From Brevundimonas sp. NIBR10 (GTDB lineage Bacteria; Pseudomonadota; Alphaproteobacteria; Caulobacterales; Caulobacteraceae): a DNA stretch of 64,000 nt. The position numbers and the translations under genes were made by a program. Positions 17,166-25,606 of the stretch are shown here, one piece after another. Each line of letters opens with the position of its first letter. Position 1 is the first letter of the stretch. The stretch lies in assembly GCF_027912515.1 (NCBI RefSeq), contig NZ_CP115464.1, positions 2,480,001-2,544,000 of the forward strand. Reading direction: 5' to 3'. The notes under the pieces are model-generated. The model had not been told where the DNA came from and did no database searches. It saw only the letters and a list, made by a program, of their open reading frames with translations.

Positions 17166-17279
17166 ATGACCCATCTGATCCATTTCGCGCACAGGAACGC
17201 CCGGACCGTCGCCATGGCGGCGATGGCGGTCGGTGTCGTGCTGGCAGGCGCTATCGGCTGGATGACCGCGCCGGTCTGA
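17166..17279 (+). CDS. 37-residue single-span membrane peptide
   Basis: Begins MTHLIHFAHRNARTV, then an alanine/valine/glycine-rich hydrophobic span (about residues 15-32) and ends MTAPV. AGGGGGACG lies eight bases before the ATG, a strong ribosome site. It sits in the gap between the methyltransferase and the M28 peptidase and is 67 bases before the latter. A positive N-terminus followed by one span suggests N-in topology. Unrecognised small protein. Confidence 0.5.
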   Translation: MTHLIHFAHRNARTVAMAAMAVGVVLAGAIGWMTAPV

Positions 17280-17346
17280 GCGCGGTCGACATACGGCACC
17301 GGGAAGGGCAGGTTCGCGAGGTCGCCTGCGTCCGTGGAGTTCCGTC

Positions 17347-18996
17347 ATGTCGCCTCGCCTTGTTATCGCTGCCGTCTCGGCCCTGGGCCTGCTCGCGGGG
17401 TGCGCCACGGCGGGAAAGGGCGGCTCCGATGGCCGGGTCGATCCGGCGCGGCTGAACGAGACGGTGCGCATCCTGGCCGGCGACGACTTCGAGGGCAGGG
17501 GGCCCACGACGCCGGGCGAGGAGAAGGCGGTTACCTGGATCGCCGGTCAGTTCCAGGCCCTGGGGCTTGAGCCCGCCGGCGACGACGGCACCTGGTTCCA
17601 GACCGTGCCGATCAACCGCTTCACCCAGGACGGCCCCGCCGTGATCACCGCCAAGGCGGGCGGCGAGACCCTGACCTTTCAACGGGGCACCGAGGTCATC
17701 GTCGGCAGCCACCGGCCCGTTCCCCGGATCACACTGACCGACACGCCGGTCGTCTTCGTCGGCTATGGAGTGACGGCACCCGAGCGCGGCTGGGACGACT
17801 TCAAGGGCGTCGATGTGCGCGGCAAGATCGTGCTGATGCTGGTCAACGACCCGGACTTCGAGGTCGCCGCCGACAGTCCCGTGGCAGGCAAGTTCGACGG
17901 GCGCGGCATGACCTACTACGGCCGCTGGGTCTACAAGTTCGAGGAGGCAGCGAGGCGCGGGGCGGCGGGCGTTCTGGTGATCCATGAGACGGCCGGGGCC
18001 GGCTATCCGTGGAACACTCTGCAGAACTCGTCCACGGCGGCCCTGCTCGACATCGTCCGCGCCGACGTCGAGGCAGAGCGGGTCCAGGCGCAAGGCTGGG
18101 TCCAGCAGCCGATCGCCGCCAGGCTGATGCAGGCGGCGGGTCTCGACTACGCGACGCTGAAAAGCGCGGCCCAGAGCGCCGATTTCCGCCCCGTCGAGCT
18201 GACCGGAGTGACGATGTCGCTGAACTTCGGCCAGACATATCAACGGCTGACGACCCGCAACGTCGCTGCCAGACTGACCGGCACGACCCGGCCGGACGAG
18301 ACCGTGATGTTCGGGGCCCACTGGGACGCGTTCGGACACGCCACGGCCAATGCGGCGGGCGACGACATCTACAACGGGGCCGTCGACAACGCCTCGGGCG
18401 TCGCGGGTCTGCTGGAACTGGCGCGGCTGTTCGCGGAGGCCCCCCGCACCGAACGCTCGACCCTGTTCATGTCGTGGGCGGCGGAGGAGGCGGGGCTGCT
18501 GGGGGCGTATCACTATGCGGCCCAACCGCTGGTGCCGCTGGAGACGACGGTGGCCAACATCAACATGGACTCGCTGTTGCCCGGCCCGGCCGAACCGCAG
18601 ATCGTAGTCATCGGCTATGGCAAGACCGACCTTCAGGACAGACTGGAGCGTGACGCCGTCGCCGTGGGCCGCACCCTGATCGCCGATCCCGCACCGCAGG
18701 TCGGGGCCTTCTATCGCTCGGACCACTTCCCCCTTGCCAAGATGGGCGTGCCGGCCCTGTTCGCGGCGGCGGGCTTCACCGGGGCGTCGGAACGCAGCCG
18801 GGTCTATGTGCGCGATCGCTATCACCAGCCGACCGACGACTGGGACACGACCTGGACGATGGAGGGCGCCGCCGAGGACGTGCAACTGCTCTACGGCGTC
18901 GGTCGCTGGCTGGCGGAGGGGCGCAACTGGCCCAAATGGACGCCGGGTAATGAGTTCGAGGCTGTGCGTGAGATCAGCGTGGCCCGGCGTCGCTAG
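17347..18996 (+). CDS. M28-family metallopeptidase, lipoprotein
   Basis: A 549-residue zinc aminopeptidase exported as a lipoprotein: signal peptide with lipobox LLAGC, modified Cys19. A PA-like insert lies in the first half (VVFVGYGVTAPERGWDDF). Zinc and catalytic residues sit in FGAHWDAFG, YNGAVDNASGVAG, SWAAEEAGLLG, NINMDSLLPG and the last ligand in RYHQPTDDW. YRSDHFPLAKMGVPALF is also typical. Such enzymes trim peptides in the periplasm or at the outer membrane. Monocistronic; convergent with the next gene, which ends 10 bases away. Confidence 0.92.
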   Translation: MSPRLVIAAVSALGLLAGCATAGKGGSDGRVDPARLNETVRILAGDDFEGRGPTTPGEEKAVTWIAGQFQALGLEPAGDDGTWFQTVPINRFTQDGPAVITAKAGGETLTFQRGTEVIVGSHRPVPRITLTDTPVVFVGYGVTAPERGWDDFKGVDVRGKIVLMLVNDPDFEVAADSPVAGKFDGRGMTYYGRWVYKFEEAARRGAAGVLVIHETAGAGYPWNTLQNSSTAALLDIVRADVEAERVQAQGWVQQPIAARLMQAAGLDYATLKSAAQSADFRPVELTGVTMSLNFGQTYQRLTTRNVAARLTGTTRPDETVMFGAHWDAFGHATANAAGDDIYNGAVDNASGVAGLLELARLFAEAPRTERSTLFMSWAAEEAGLLGAYHYAAQPLVPLETTVANINMDSLLPGPAEPQIVVIGYGKTDLQDRLERDAVAVGRTLIADPAPQVGAFYRSDHFPLAKMGVPALFAAAGFTGASERSRVYVRDRYHQPTDDWDTTWTMEGAAEDVQLLYGVGRWLAEGRNWPKWTPGNEFEAVREISVARRR

Positions 18997-19006
18997 GCTG
19001 CCGGAC

Positions 19007-20869
19007 TTACCGGTCCCAGGGAAACTTCAGGGTCGGGACGTTCACATAGCGGTCCATGGCAAGCACCAGACGCGCGCCGCTGCCCGGAGCCAGCCGGACG
19101 GTGAACGTCGCGGCGTCCACCGGCTGGCTCTTGCCGTCGATCGAGACGGCCGAAATCCGGTGTTCCCCATAACCTCCGCCCTGGACCACGATTGTGCGGT
19201 TCTGCGTCGGTGACAGATTGACCAGGGTCACGGCCGTTTCGACGGCGGTCATGCCGTCGATCAGGGCGGCGACGTCCTCGGGCACGCCCGCCCGCCGGGC
19301 GACAGGATCGAAATAGCGCAGCCGGGCATACAGCGGCGATCCCCCGGCGTTCGGCGCGGTCGGTGCCCAGGAGGGGCGCGCAATATGCAGCGCCCCCATC
19401 ATCGCGTGCATCAGTGAGGTCACACTGGCCGGGTTGAACTCGATCCGCGCGTCAGCCAATCGGGTGTCGGGCGTGGAGGTGTCCTCGCGTTCTGCCCTGG
19501 CCATCTCGGCCACACGGGCCAGGTCGGCGCGCATCGCGGTTTCGGGCCAGGCCGCGTTTCGCCCTTCGAGATAGGCGACCCACGGATGATCCGGGGCCCG
19601 CGCCCGATCCGACGGCTTCATCGAGAACCACCACAGATCCAGGCTGTTGGTCTGGTTCAGCCCGTCCTTCCAGCCATACCAGCCCTCCGCGCCGTACATC
19701 GTCGGGGTCTGGACCTTGCCGCCCTCGGTACGTCGTGCGGCATTGATACGATCGGTCTGTTTGCGCCAGGTCTCCAGATACTTGTCGTCGCCGGTCAGCA
19801 GATAGGCGTTGAAGAAGCCCAGGATGGTCCGCAACACCCGGCTGCGATCCTCGCGCTCGCCCGTCACCGGATTGACCGGCGAGAAGCCCCAGCCATAGGC
19901 TCCGCCCCACCATTTGCCTTCGGCCGACGACCCGATCACCCCGTCGAGCCCGACGTTGGACGGCAGCAGGTCGTCGTTCGCCTTGGCCCGCTCGGCCCAG
20001 GCATCGACGTATCCGAGGAGCCAGTCGCGATATTTGGCCTCGCCCGTAATCAGGAAGGCGTTCAGCGCCAGGGTGGTGGCGAACAGGTTCAGCGGGTGGT
20101 CGCCGACGACGTCGGTGTATTCCTCGTAGTGGGCCAGGAATTCTTCGTAGGTCTCCTCGCCATGCTCGATGAAGAAGGCGGACGGGTCGAATGGGTCGCC
20201 GACCCAGTCCAGTGCCGTGGCCTTTCTCAGCATCGGCCCCTTGGAGCCATTCATCAGGCTGCGGATGATTCTGTGCTGGGGGTCGTAGTTCGGAGCGGCC
20301 GGATCCTCGCCCATGTAGAGACCGGCGAAGCGGCGGGCACGATCGATGAAGCGGGGGCTGTTCGGGTCCGACAGGCCCTGAACGTTGAACAGCGTCATCT
20401 CTTCCGCATGGTGCTGCCAGTCCAGCTGGACGCAGAACTCCTTGTGGAACATCCCGTCGCGGGCGATCTCGACCTCGACGGTCTTTGCGGCCGTGTATTG
20501 CCGCAGGTGGCCTTCCCAGGCCTGGGTGTACATCGTCTTGACCACCTCGGCCCCGCCCAGGGCATGCAGCAGGGGCCAGTCGTTGACGTTCTCGATCGCG
20601 TCGTCCGGGCCGTCGTTGGCCCCCCACCGCTCGAAGCACAGCAGGTATCCCCGCTCGTCGAAATAGCGGTGGTAGAAGACCTTGCAGGCCTCGGCGTTGG
20701 CGTCGAGCAGCTCGCGCTGCAACAGGGCCCAGGTCGGGGCGGGCATCGGGGTCGAGACCTCTATCGCCGTCGCGGCCGATGCCGCGCAGGGCAGGGCGGC
20801 GACCAGCGGAGCCAGCGCGGCGCCGCCCAGGACGTCTCGGCGACGCGCCTGCGGCAGGGCCCGCCTCAT
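19007..20869 (-). CDS. Tat-exported putative polysaccharide-active protein
   Basis: A 620-residue secreted protein. The N-terminus has a twin-arginine signal (RRRDVLGGAAL, ending in CAASA). The body is rich in tryptophan, tyrosine and acidic residues and in repeating helical stretches (for example HPLNLFATTLALNAFLITG and RTILGFFNAYLLTGDDKYL), the look of an (alpha/alpha) toroid as in polysaccharide lyases and glycosidases. A beta-rich C-terminal part follows. No named family is recognised with certainty. Its start overlaps the transporter stop (ATGA) and a TonB receptor lies divergently, so depolymerisation of an imported glycan, perhaps uronate-containing, is the working idea. A longer frame upstream is only a shadow of the transporter gene. 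Confidence 0.7.
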   Translation of the reverse strand: MRRALPQARRRDVLGGAALAPLVAALPCAASAATAIEVSTPMPAPTWALLQRELLDANAEACKVFYHRYFDERGYLLCFERWGANDGPDDAIENVNDWPLLHALGGAEVVKTMYTQAWEGHLRQYTAAKTVEVEIARDGMFHKEFCVQLDWQHHAEEMTLFNVQGLSDPNSPRFIDRARRFAGLYMGEDPAAPNYDPQHRIIRSLMNGSKGPMLRKATALDWVGDPFDPSAFFIEHGEETYEEFLAHYEEYTDVVGDHPLNLFATTLALNAFLITGEAKYRDWLLGYVDAWAERAKANDDLLPSNVGLDGVIGSSAEGKWWGGAYGWGFSPVNPVTGEREDRSRVLRTILGFFNAYLLTGDDKYLETWRKQTDRINAARRTEGGKVQTPTMYGAEGWYGWKDGLNQTNSLDLWWFSMKPSDRARAPDHPWVAYLEGRNAAWPETAMRADLARVAEMARAEREDTSTPDTRLADARIEFNPASVTSLMHAMMGALHIARPSWAPTAPNAGGSPLYARLRYFDPVARRAGVPEDVAALIDGMTAVETAVTLVNLSPTQNRTIVVQGGGYGEHRISAVSIDGKSQPVDAATFTVRLAPGSGARLVLAMDRYVNVPTLKFPWDR

Positions 20870-22206
20870 GCGGCAGCCTTCAGCGTCAGGCGTTCGATCT
20901 TGCCGGTGATCAGGAAATAGGCGGCGATCACCAGGGCGCAGTGCAGGCCGACGAACCACAGGGCCAGGTCGAACGATCCCGTCGCCTGGACGATGTAGCC
21001 GATGACGATGGGGGTCACGATGCCCGCGGTGTTGCCGAAGGTGTTGAAGATGCCGCCGGTCACGCCGACGAACTCGCGCGGCGAGGTGTCGGAGATCACG
21101 GCCCAGCCCAGCGAGGCGATCCCCTTGCCGAAGAAGGCCACGGCCATCAGCACGATCACCAGCCAGCCCTGCTCGACATAGGCGCAGGCGATGATCAGGC
21201 AGGACAGCAGCATGCCGATCAGCAGCGGTGTCTTGCGCGCGATGGTCAGGCTGCCGGTGCGCTTGAGCAACTGGTCCGAGATGACCCCGCCCAGCACCCC
21301 GCCGACGAAGCCGCACAGGGCCGGCGCCGCCGTCGCCCAGCCGGCGTCCATGATCGACAGGCCACGCTCGCGCACCAGATAGATCGGGAACCAGGTGACG
21401 AAGAAATAGGTCAGGACGTTGATCCCGTACTGGCCGACGAAGACGCCCATCAGCATCCGGCTGCCCAGCACCTGGGAGACGTTGGCCCAGTTGAACGCTG
21501 CGGATTTGGTCGCCTGTTTGGTCTCCATGTTGATCAGTCCGCCGCCGGCCTCGATGTAGTCGAGCTCGGCCTGGTTGACGCCGGGATGGTCGCTGGGGCT
21601 GCGGATGATCCACCAGAAGACGAGGGCACCGATGAGCCCAAGCCCACCCATGACGAAGAAGACCGAATGCCAGTCAAAGGTATGCACCAGCCAGCTCATC
21701 AGGGGCGCGAACACCACCAGTGAGAAATACTGGGCCGAGTTGAACACGGCCGAGGCGAAGCCGCGTTCGGAACCGGGGAACCAGGCCGCGACCAGACGGG
21801 CATTTCCGGGAAAGGAGGGGCTCTCGGCCAGACCGACCGCGAACCGCATGGCGAACAGGCCCGCGAAGATCGCCCCGCCGACCAGAAAGCCCGAGAAGCC
21901 CTGGATCATGGTGAAGAAGGACCAGGTCGCGATGGCGATGGCGTAGATCAGCTTGGTCCCGAACCGGTCCAGCAGGGCACCGCCCGGGATCTGGCCCAGA
22001 ACATAGGCCCAGGCGAAGGCGGACAGGATGTAACCCATCTCGATCGCATCCAGCCCCAGATCGTCTGCCGCGCTCTTGCCTGCGATCGAGAAGGTCGACC
22101 GGTCGGCATAGTTGATCGTGGTGATCAGGAAGATCAGCAGCAGGATCAGGAACCGCACCTTGGTGCGCTTGCTGACGGGGGGCTGGGGGGTCGCGGCGTC
22201 GGTCAT
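20866..22206 (-). CDS. MFS transporter, anion:cation symporter (ACS) family
   Basis: A 446-residue twelve-span inner-membrane permease. The signature stretch NYADRSTFSIAGKS followed by WAYVLGQIPGGALLDRFG is that of the ACS family (hexuronate, galactonate, glucarate and phthalate carriers), which imports organic anions with protons. Start at MTDAATPQPP, preceded by GAGGAG; a longer N-terminal reading is arginine-rich and unlikely. Coupled to the Tat-exported protein downstream. Likely cargo is a sugar acid released by that protein, by family analogy. Confidence 0.9.
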   Translation of the reverse strand: MTDAATPQPPVSKRTKVRFLILLLIFLITTINYADRSTFSIAGKSAADDLGLDAIEMGYILSAFAWAYVLGQIPGGALLDRFGTKLIYAIAIATWSFFTMIQGFSGFLVGGAIFAGLFAMRFAVGLAESPSFPGNARLVAAWFPGSERGFASAVFNSAQYFSLVVFAPLMSWLVHTFDWHSVFFVMGGLGLIGALVFWWIIRSPSDHPGVNQAELDYIEAGGGLINMETKQATKSAAFNWANVSQVLGSRMLMGVFVGQYGINVLTYFFVTWFPIYLVRERGLSIMDAGWATAAPALCGFVGGVLGGVISDQLLKRTGSLTIARKTPLLIGMLLSCLIIACAYVEQGWLVIVLMAVAFFGKGIASLGWAVISDTSPREFVGVTGGIFNTFGNTAGIVTPIVIGYIVQATGSFDLALWFVGLHCALVIAAYFLITGKIERLTLKAAA

Positions 22207-22664
22207 CGGTCGGCTCCTCAAGCGTCGCGGGATCACGAGCGACACGAAGCGCGGAAAGACCGCATCCTCGACCTGTTCGTTTCCCAGGGGCGCCGGCGGC
22301 GCCGACCGTCGCCTCTCGCGGGCGACTGATCCCGACGGACGATAGGGATGGGTTCGCATCGGGTCCAAGCCAATACGACTATCGACCGATCCAGATTGGG
22401 TATCGATAAGGTGCCAGATTGTCGCAGCCGGCGATGGATGACCTCGCTGTTCACGTCATCGATGACGCCACACGCCAACTGAAGCCCACATCAGTGCGCG
22501 TCCTGCATGGGTCGATGCCCGATTAGGATTGGCCTCGCCCAATGTCGCGCTCCTATGGTCCGCTCGAAGCCAGAGGGGAAACCCGACCGGCCCACATCTG
22601 GCGCTGAACCGCGCCGCCAAGAACGATCCGCAGCATGCGGGCGCCATGGGGAAGGACGACTACG
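22207..22664. other. Divergent regulatory region of the uptake locus
   Basis: About 460 bases between the leftward transporter operon and the rightward TonB receptor. It must carry both promoters. It contains the perfect palindromes TATCGATA (22401-22408) and the 14-base one listed separately. No gene is supported in it. Confidence 0.55.
22454..22467. promoter_or_regulatory. Perfect 14-bp palindrome, candidate operator
   Basis: CGTCATCGATGACG, a complete dyad about 200 bases before the TonB receptor start and 250 before the transporter. Placement suits a regulator shared by both sides; no regulator gene is adjacent. Confidence 0.3.
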
Positions 22665-25457
22665 ATGCGCACCTCGCAGACATTCCAGTTCGCACTGACG
22701 ACCGGGGCTTCGGCTCTGGCCATGACGCTGGCGCTCGCCGGCGCCGCTCACGCCCAGACCGCACCGGCCTCGGACGCCCAGGAAGAGACCCAGGTCGACG
22801 AAGTCGTCGTCACCGGCTTCCGCGCCTCGCTGCAGAGCGCCGTCAGCGCCAAGCGTCGCGAAAGCGGCGTCGTCGATGTCATCAAGGCCGAAGACATCGC
22901 CGACTTCCCCGACCTGAACCTGGCCGAGTCGCTGCAACGCGTGCCCGGCGTCACCATCAGCCGTGCCAACGGCGAAGGCCGCCAGATCTCGGTGCGCGGA
23001 CTGGGTTCGGAATACACCCGCGTTCGCGTCAACGGCATGGAGGCGATCGCCACCACCGGCGGCACGGTCAACTCGGGCGGCACCAACCGCTCGCGCGGCT
23101 TCGACTTCAACATGTTCGCGTCCGAACTGTTCAACAGCCTGACGGTGCGCAAGTCGGCCTCGGCGGACGTCGAGGAGGGCTCGCTGGGGGCCACGGTCGA
23201 TCTGCAGACCGCTCGCCCGTTCGACTATCGTGAACCCACCCTCGTGATGGGTGCCCAGGTCAGTTACAATGACCTGGCCCAGGACGCCAAGCCGCGCTTC
23301 ACCCTGCTGGCCTCCGACACCTGGCTGGACGGCAAGTTCGGTGCCCTGATCTCGGCGGCGTACGAGCAGCGTCACATCCTGGAAGAAGGCGCCAACATCA
23401 CGCGCTGGACCTTCGGCGGTGCCAACGGAGGCTTCAACACGGCCTCGACCCTCGCGGGCTATACGACGGCCCAGATCAACAACACCAACACGGCAACGGC
23501 GCTTTATCACCCGCGCATCCCGGCCTACGTCCAGTATGACCACAACACCGAGCGTCTGGGCCTGACGGGCTCGTTCCAGTTCCGCCCCGACGACCAGACG
23601 ACCATCTCGCTGGACGTTCTCTATTCCGACGTGAAATCGACCCGCGACGAAGCCCAACTTCAGGCGATCGGTTTCAGCCGGGCCGGTACCGGCAAGCCCC
23701 AGACCATCATCCGTTCGGGTACGGTCGACGGCAGGAACATCGTGGCGGGGGTGTTCGACGCCGTCGATGTCCGCACCCAGTCGGCGCACGACGAGCTTCA
23801 GACCCAGTTCCAGCAGTATACCCTGACGGCCACGCGCAACTGGACCGACCGGTTCCGCACCGGCTTCGTCGGCGGCTATTCGCGTTCGGAGTTCTCAAAC
23901 CCCGTCTCGACGATCGTGACCTTCGACCGGGCCAATACGAACGGCTTCTCCTACGACTTTACGTCGCGGATGCCCAAGTTCGACTTCGGCTTCGATCTGA
24001 CCAACCCGGCCAACTGGTCGATGATCAACGGCACGTCGGAAGTCCGAATCCGCCCCAACGCGGTGACCAACACCTTCACCACGGCCAAGGGCTATTTCGA
24101 GTTCGACGCCAACGAGAACGTCACCCTGAAGGGCGGCCTCGACTATCGCCGGTTCAGCTTCGACTCCGAAGGCCAGTACCGGACCACGGAAACCGTCGTC
24201 CAGACCCTGACCGCGTCGGAGCTGGCGGCGGTGTCGCGGGTCTTCTCCGGCTTCGGCCAGAACCTGGGCCTGCCCACCGGTTCGCCGACCAGCTGGCTGG
24301 CCCCCGACCTCGACAAGTTCATCGCCACCTACAACATCTATTCCAACACCGGCATCTACGCCCTGACCGGGCTCAACAACTCGTCGGCGCGCGGTCAGTA
24401 CGTCACGGTCGACGAAAAGGATCTGGGTGCCTATGCCCAGGCCGACTTCCGCTTCGACGCCTTCGGTATGCCGTGGCGGGGTGACGCTGGTGTTCGATAC
24501 GTCCTGACCGAGCAGTATTCGGACGGCTTCGCCGCCACGGGCGGAACGATCCAACTCGTTCGGGCCCGCCGCGACTATGACATGTGGTTGCCGTCGGCCA
24601 ACCTGGCCGTCGATCTGACCGACGACGTGGTGGTGCGCCTGTCGGCCGCCCAGACCATCGCCCGGCCGTCCATTTCGGTCCTGACCCCCGGCGGTGACGT
24701 CGGCATCCAGGGCGCGAACCGCAGCTTCTCGTCGGGCAATCCCAACATCATGCCGACCAAGTCGGACAATGTGGACTTCTCGCTGGAATGGTATCCGGAC
24801 GCGGACAGCCTGTTCGCGCTCGGTGTCTTCTACAAGAAGATCAACACCTTCGTTCAGACCCTGCGCCAGGACATTCCGTTCAACCAACTGGGCCTGCCGA
24901 CCTCGCTGCTGACCGGCACCACGGCTCTGCCGACCGATCTGTTCGTCGTCACCCAGCCGGTCAATTCGCCGGGTGGCACCCTGCAAGGCTTCGAGATCAA
25001 CGCCCAGAAGCGCCTCGACTTCCTGCCCGGCTGGATGTCCAACTTCGGCGTCCAGGCCAACTACACCTTCGTGGACTCCAGCATCGAGTACCTGACCTCG
25101 ACGACCGCCGGGGCGCCGACGATCAACGAGACCCTGGTCGGTCTGTCCAAGAACGCCGCCAACTTCACCCTCTACTACGAGACCGAAAAGTTCTCGGTCC
25201 GGGGATCGGCCGCCTATCGCCAAGGCTATCTGACCCAGGTTCCGGGCAACGACGGCAACTCGGTTCACGGCACCAACGAGACCCTGAACTTCGACGCCCA
25301 GGCCTCGTACAACATCACCGAGAATCTCAAGGTCAGCGTCGAGGGCATCAACCTGACCGACGAGTTCAACGACCAGTACGTCGACGCGTCCAACCGCCTG
25401 AACGTTTACAGCCACACCGGGCGTCAGTTCTTCGCGGGCATTCGCTACACCTTCTGA
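22665..25457 (+). CDS. TonB-dependent receptor, Xanthomonas/Caulobacter type
   Basis: A 930-residue outer-membrane transporter. The signal peptide is cleaved after AGAAHA (residue 30). Next come a short TonB-box-like acidic segment and the plug (DEVVVTGFRASLQSAV, DFPDLNLAESLQRVPGV, ISVRGLGSEYTRVRVNG), then the 22-strand barrel ending in the terminal aromatic strand FFAGIRYTF. The plug wording matches the large receptor class expanded in Caulobacterales and Xanthomonadales for carbohydrates. GGAAGGA precedes the start. Opposite the Tat-protein/ACS-transporter operon, it likely imports the matching oligosaccharide across the outer membrane with TonB-ExbB energy. Confidence 0.95.
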   Translation: MRTSQTFQFALTTGASALAMTLALAGAAHAQTAPASDAQEETQVDEVVVTGFRASLQSAVSAKRRESGVVDVIKAEDIADFPDLNLAESLQRVPGVTISRANGEGRQISVRGLGSEYTRVRVNGMEAIATTGGTVNSGGTNRSRGFDFNMFASELFNSLTVRKSASADVEEGSLGATVDLQTARPFDYREPTLVMGAQVSYNDLAQDAKPRFTLLASDTWLDGKFGALISAAYEQRHILEEGANITRWTFGGANGGFNTASTLAGYTTAQINNTNTATALYHPRIPAYVQYDHNTERLGLTGSFQFRPDDQTTISLDVLYSDVKSTRDEAQLQAIGFSRAGTGKPQTIIRSGTVDGRNIVAGVFDAVDVRTQSAHDELQTQFQQYTLTATRNWTDRFRTGFVGGYSRSEFSNPVSTIVTFDRANTNGFSYDFTSRMPKFDFGFDLTNPANWSMINGTSEVRIRPNAVTNTFTTAKGYFEFDANENVTLKGGLDYRRFSFDSEGQYRTTETVVQTLTASELAAVSRVFSGFGQNLGLPTGSPTSWLAPDLDKFIATYNIYSNTGIYALTGLNNSSARGQYVTVDEKDLGAYAQADFRFDAFGMPWRGDAGVRYVLTEQYSDGFAATGGTIQLVRARRDYDMWLPSANLAVDLTDDVVVRLSAAQTIARPSISVLTPGGDVGIQGANRSFSSGNPNIMPTKSDNVDFSLEWYPDADSLFALGVFYKKINTFVQTLRQDIPFNQLGLPTSLLTGTTALPTDLFVVTQPVNSPGGTLQGFEINAQKRLDFLPGWMSNFGVQANYTFVDSSIEYLTSTTAGAPTINETLVGLSKNAANFTLYYETEKFSVRGSAAYRQGYLTQVPGNDGNSVHGTNETLNFDAQASYNITENLKVSVEGINLTDEFNDQYVDASNRLNVYSHTGRQFFAGIRYTF

Positions 25458-25509
25458 TTTCAAACCCTCTCTCCCGAACGGACGCTCCTCCCAGAGTCTC
25501 CGCACTTCG

Positions 25510-25541
25510 CGCCGGCCCGCAGAACGGGTCGGCGTTTTTTT
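25510..25541 (+). terminator. Rho-independent terminator after the TonB receptor
   Basis: CGCCGGCCCG, loop AGAA, CGGGTCGGCG-type stem with one mismatch, then seven T residues, 52 bases after the stop. Confidence 0.9.
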
Positions 25542-25606
25542 GTCCGATGGGTTGGCCGATTGGATCGGTGGTTGAAGCCCGGGCGGCCATGTTCCACAGG
25601 AAGATC

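Noticed and set aside
17251..18885. Minus-strand frame opposite the M28 peptidase
   Set aside because: Arginine/glycine-rich shadow without motifs or ribosome site.
20870..21613. N-terminal extension joining the Tat-exported protein to a longer frame
   Set aside because: The extension reads inside the ACS transporter in another frame; the twin-arginine signal and ATGA overlap fix the real start at 20869.
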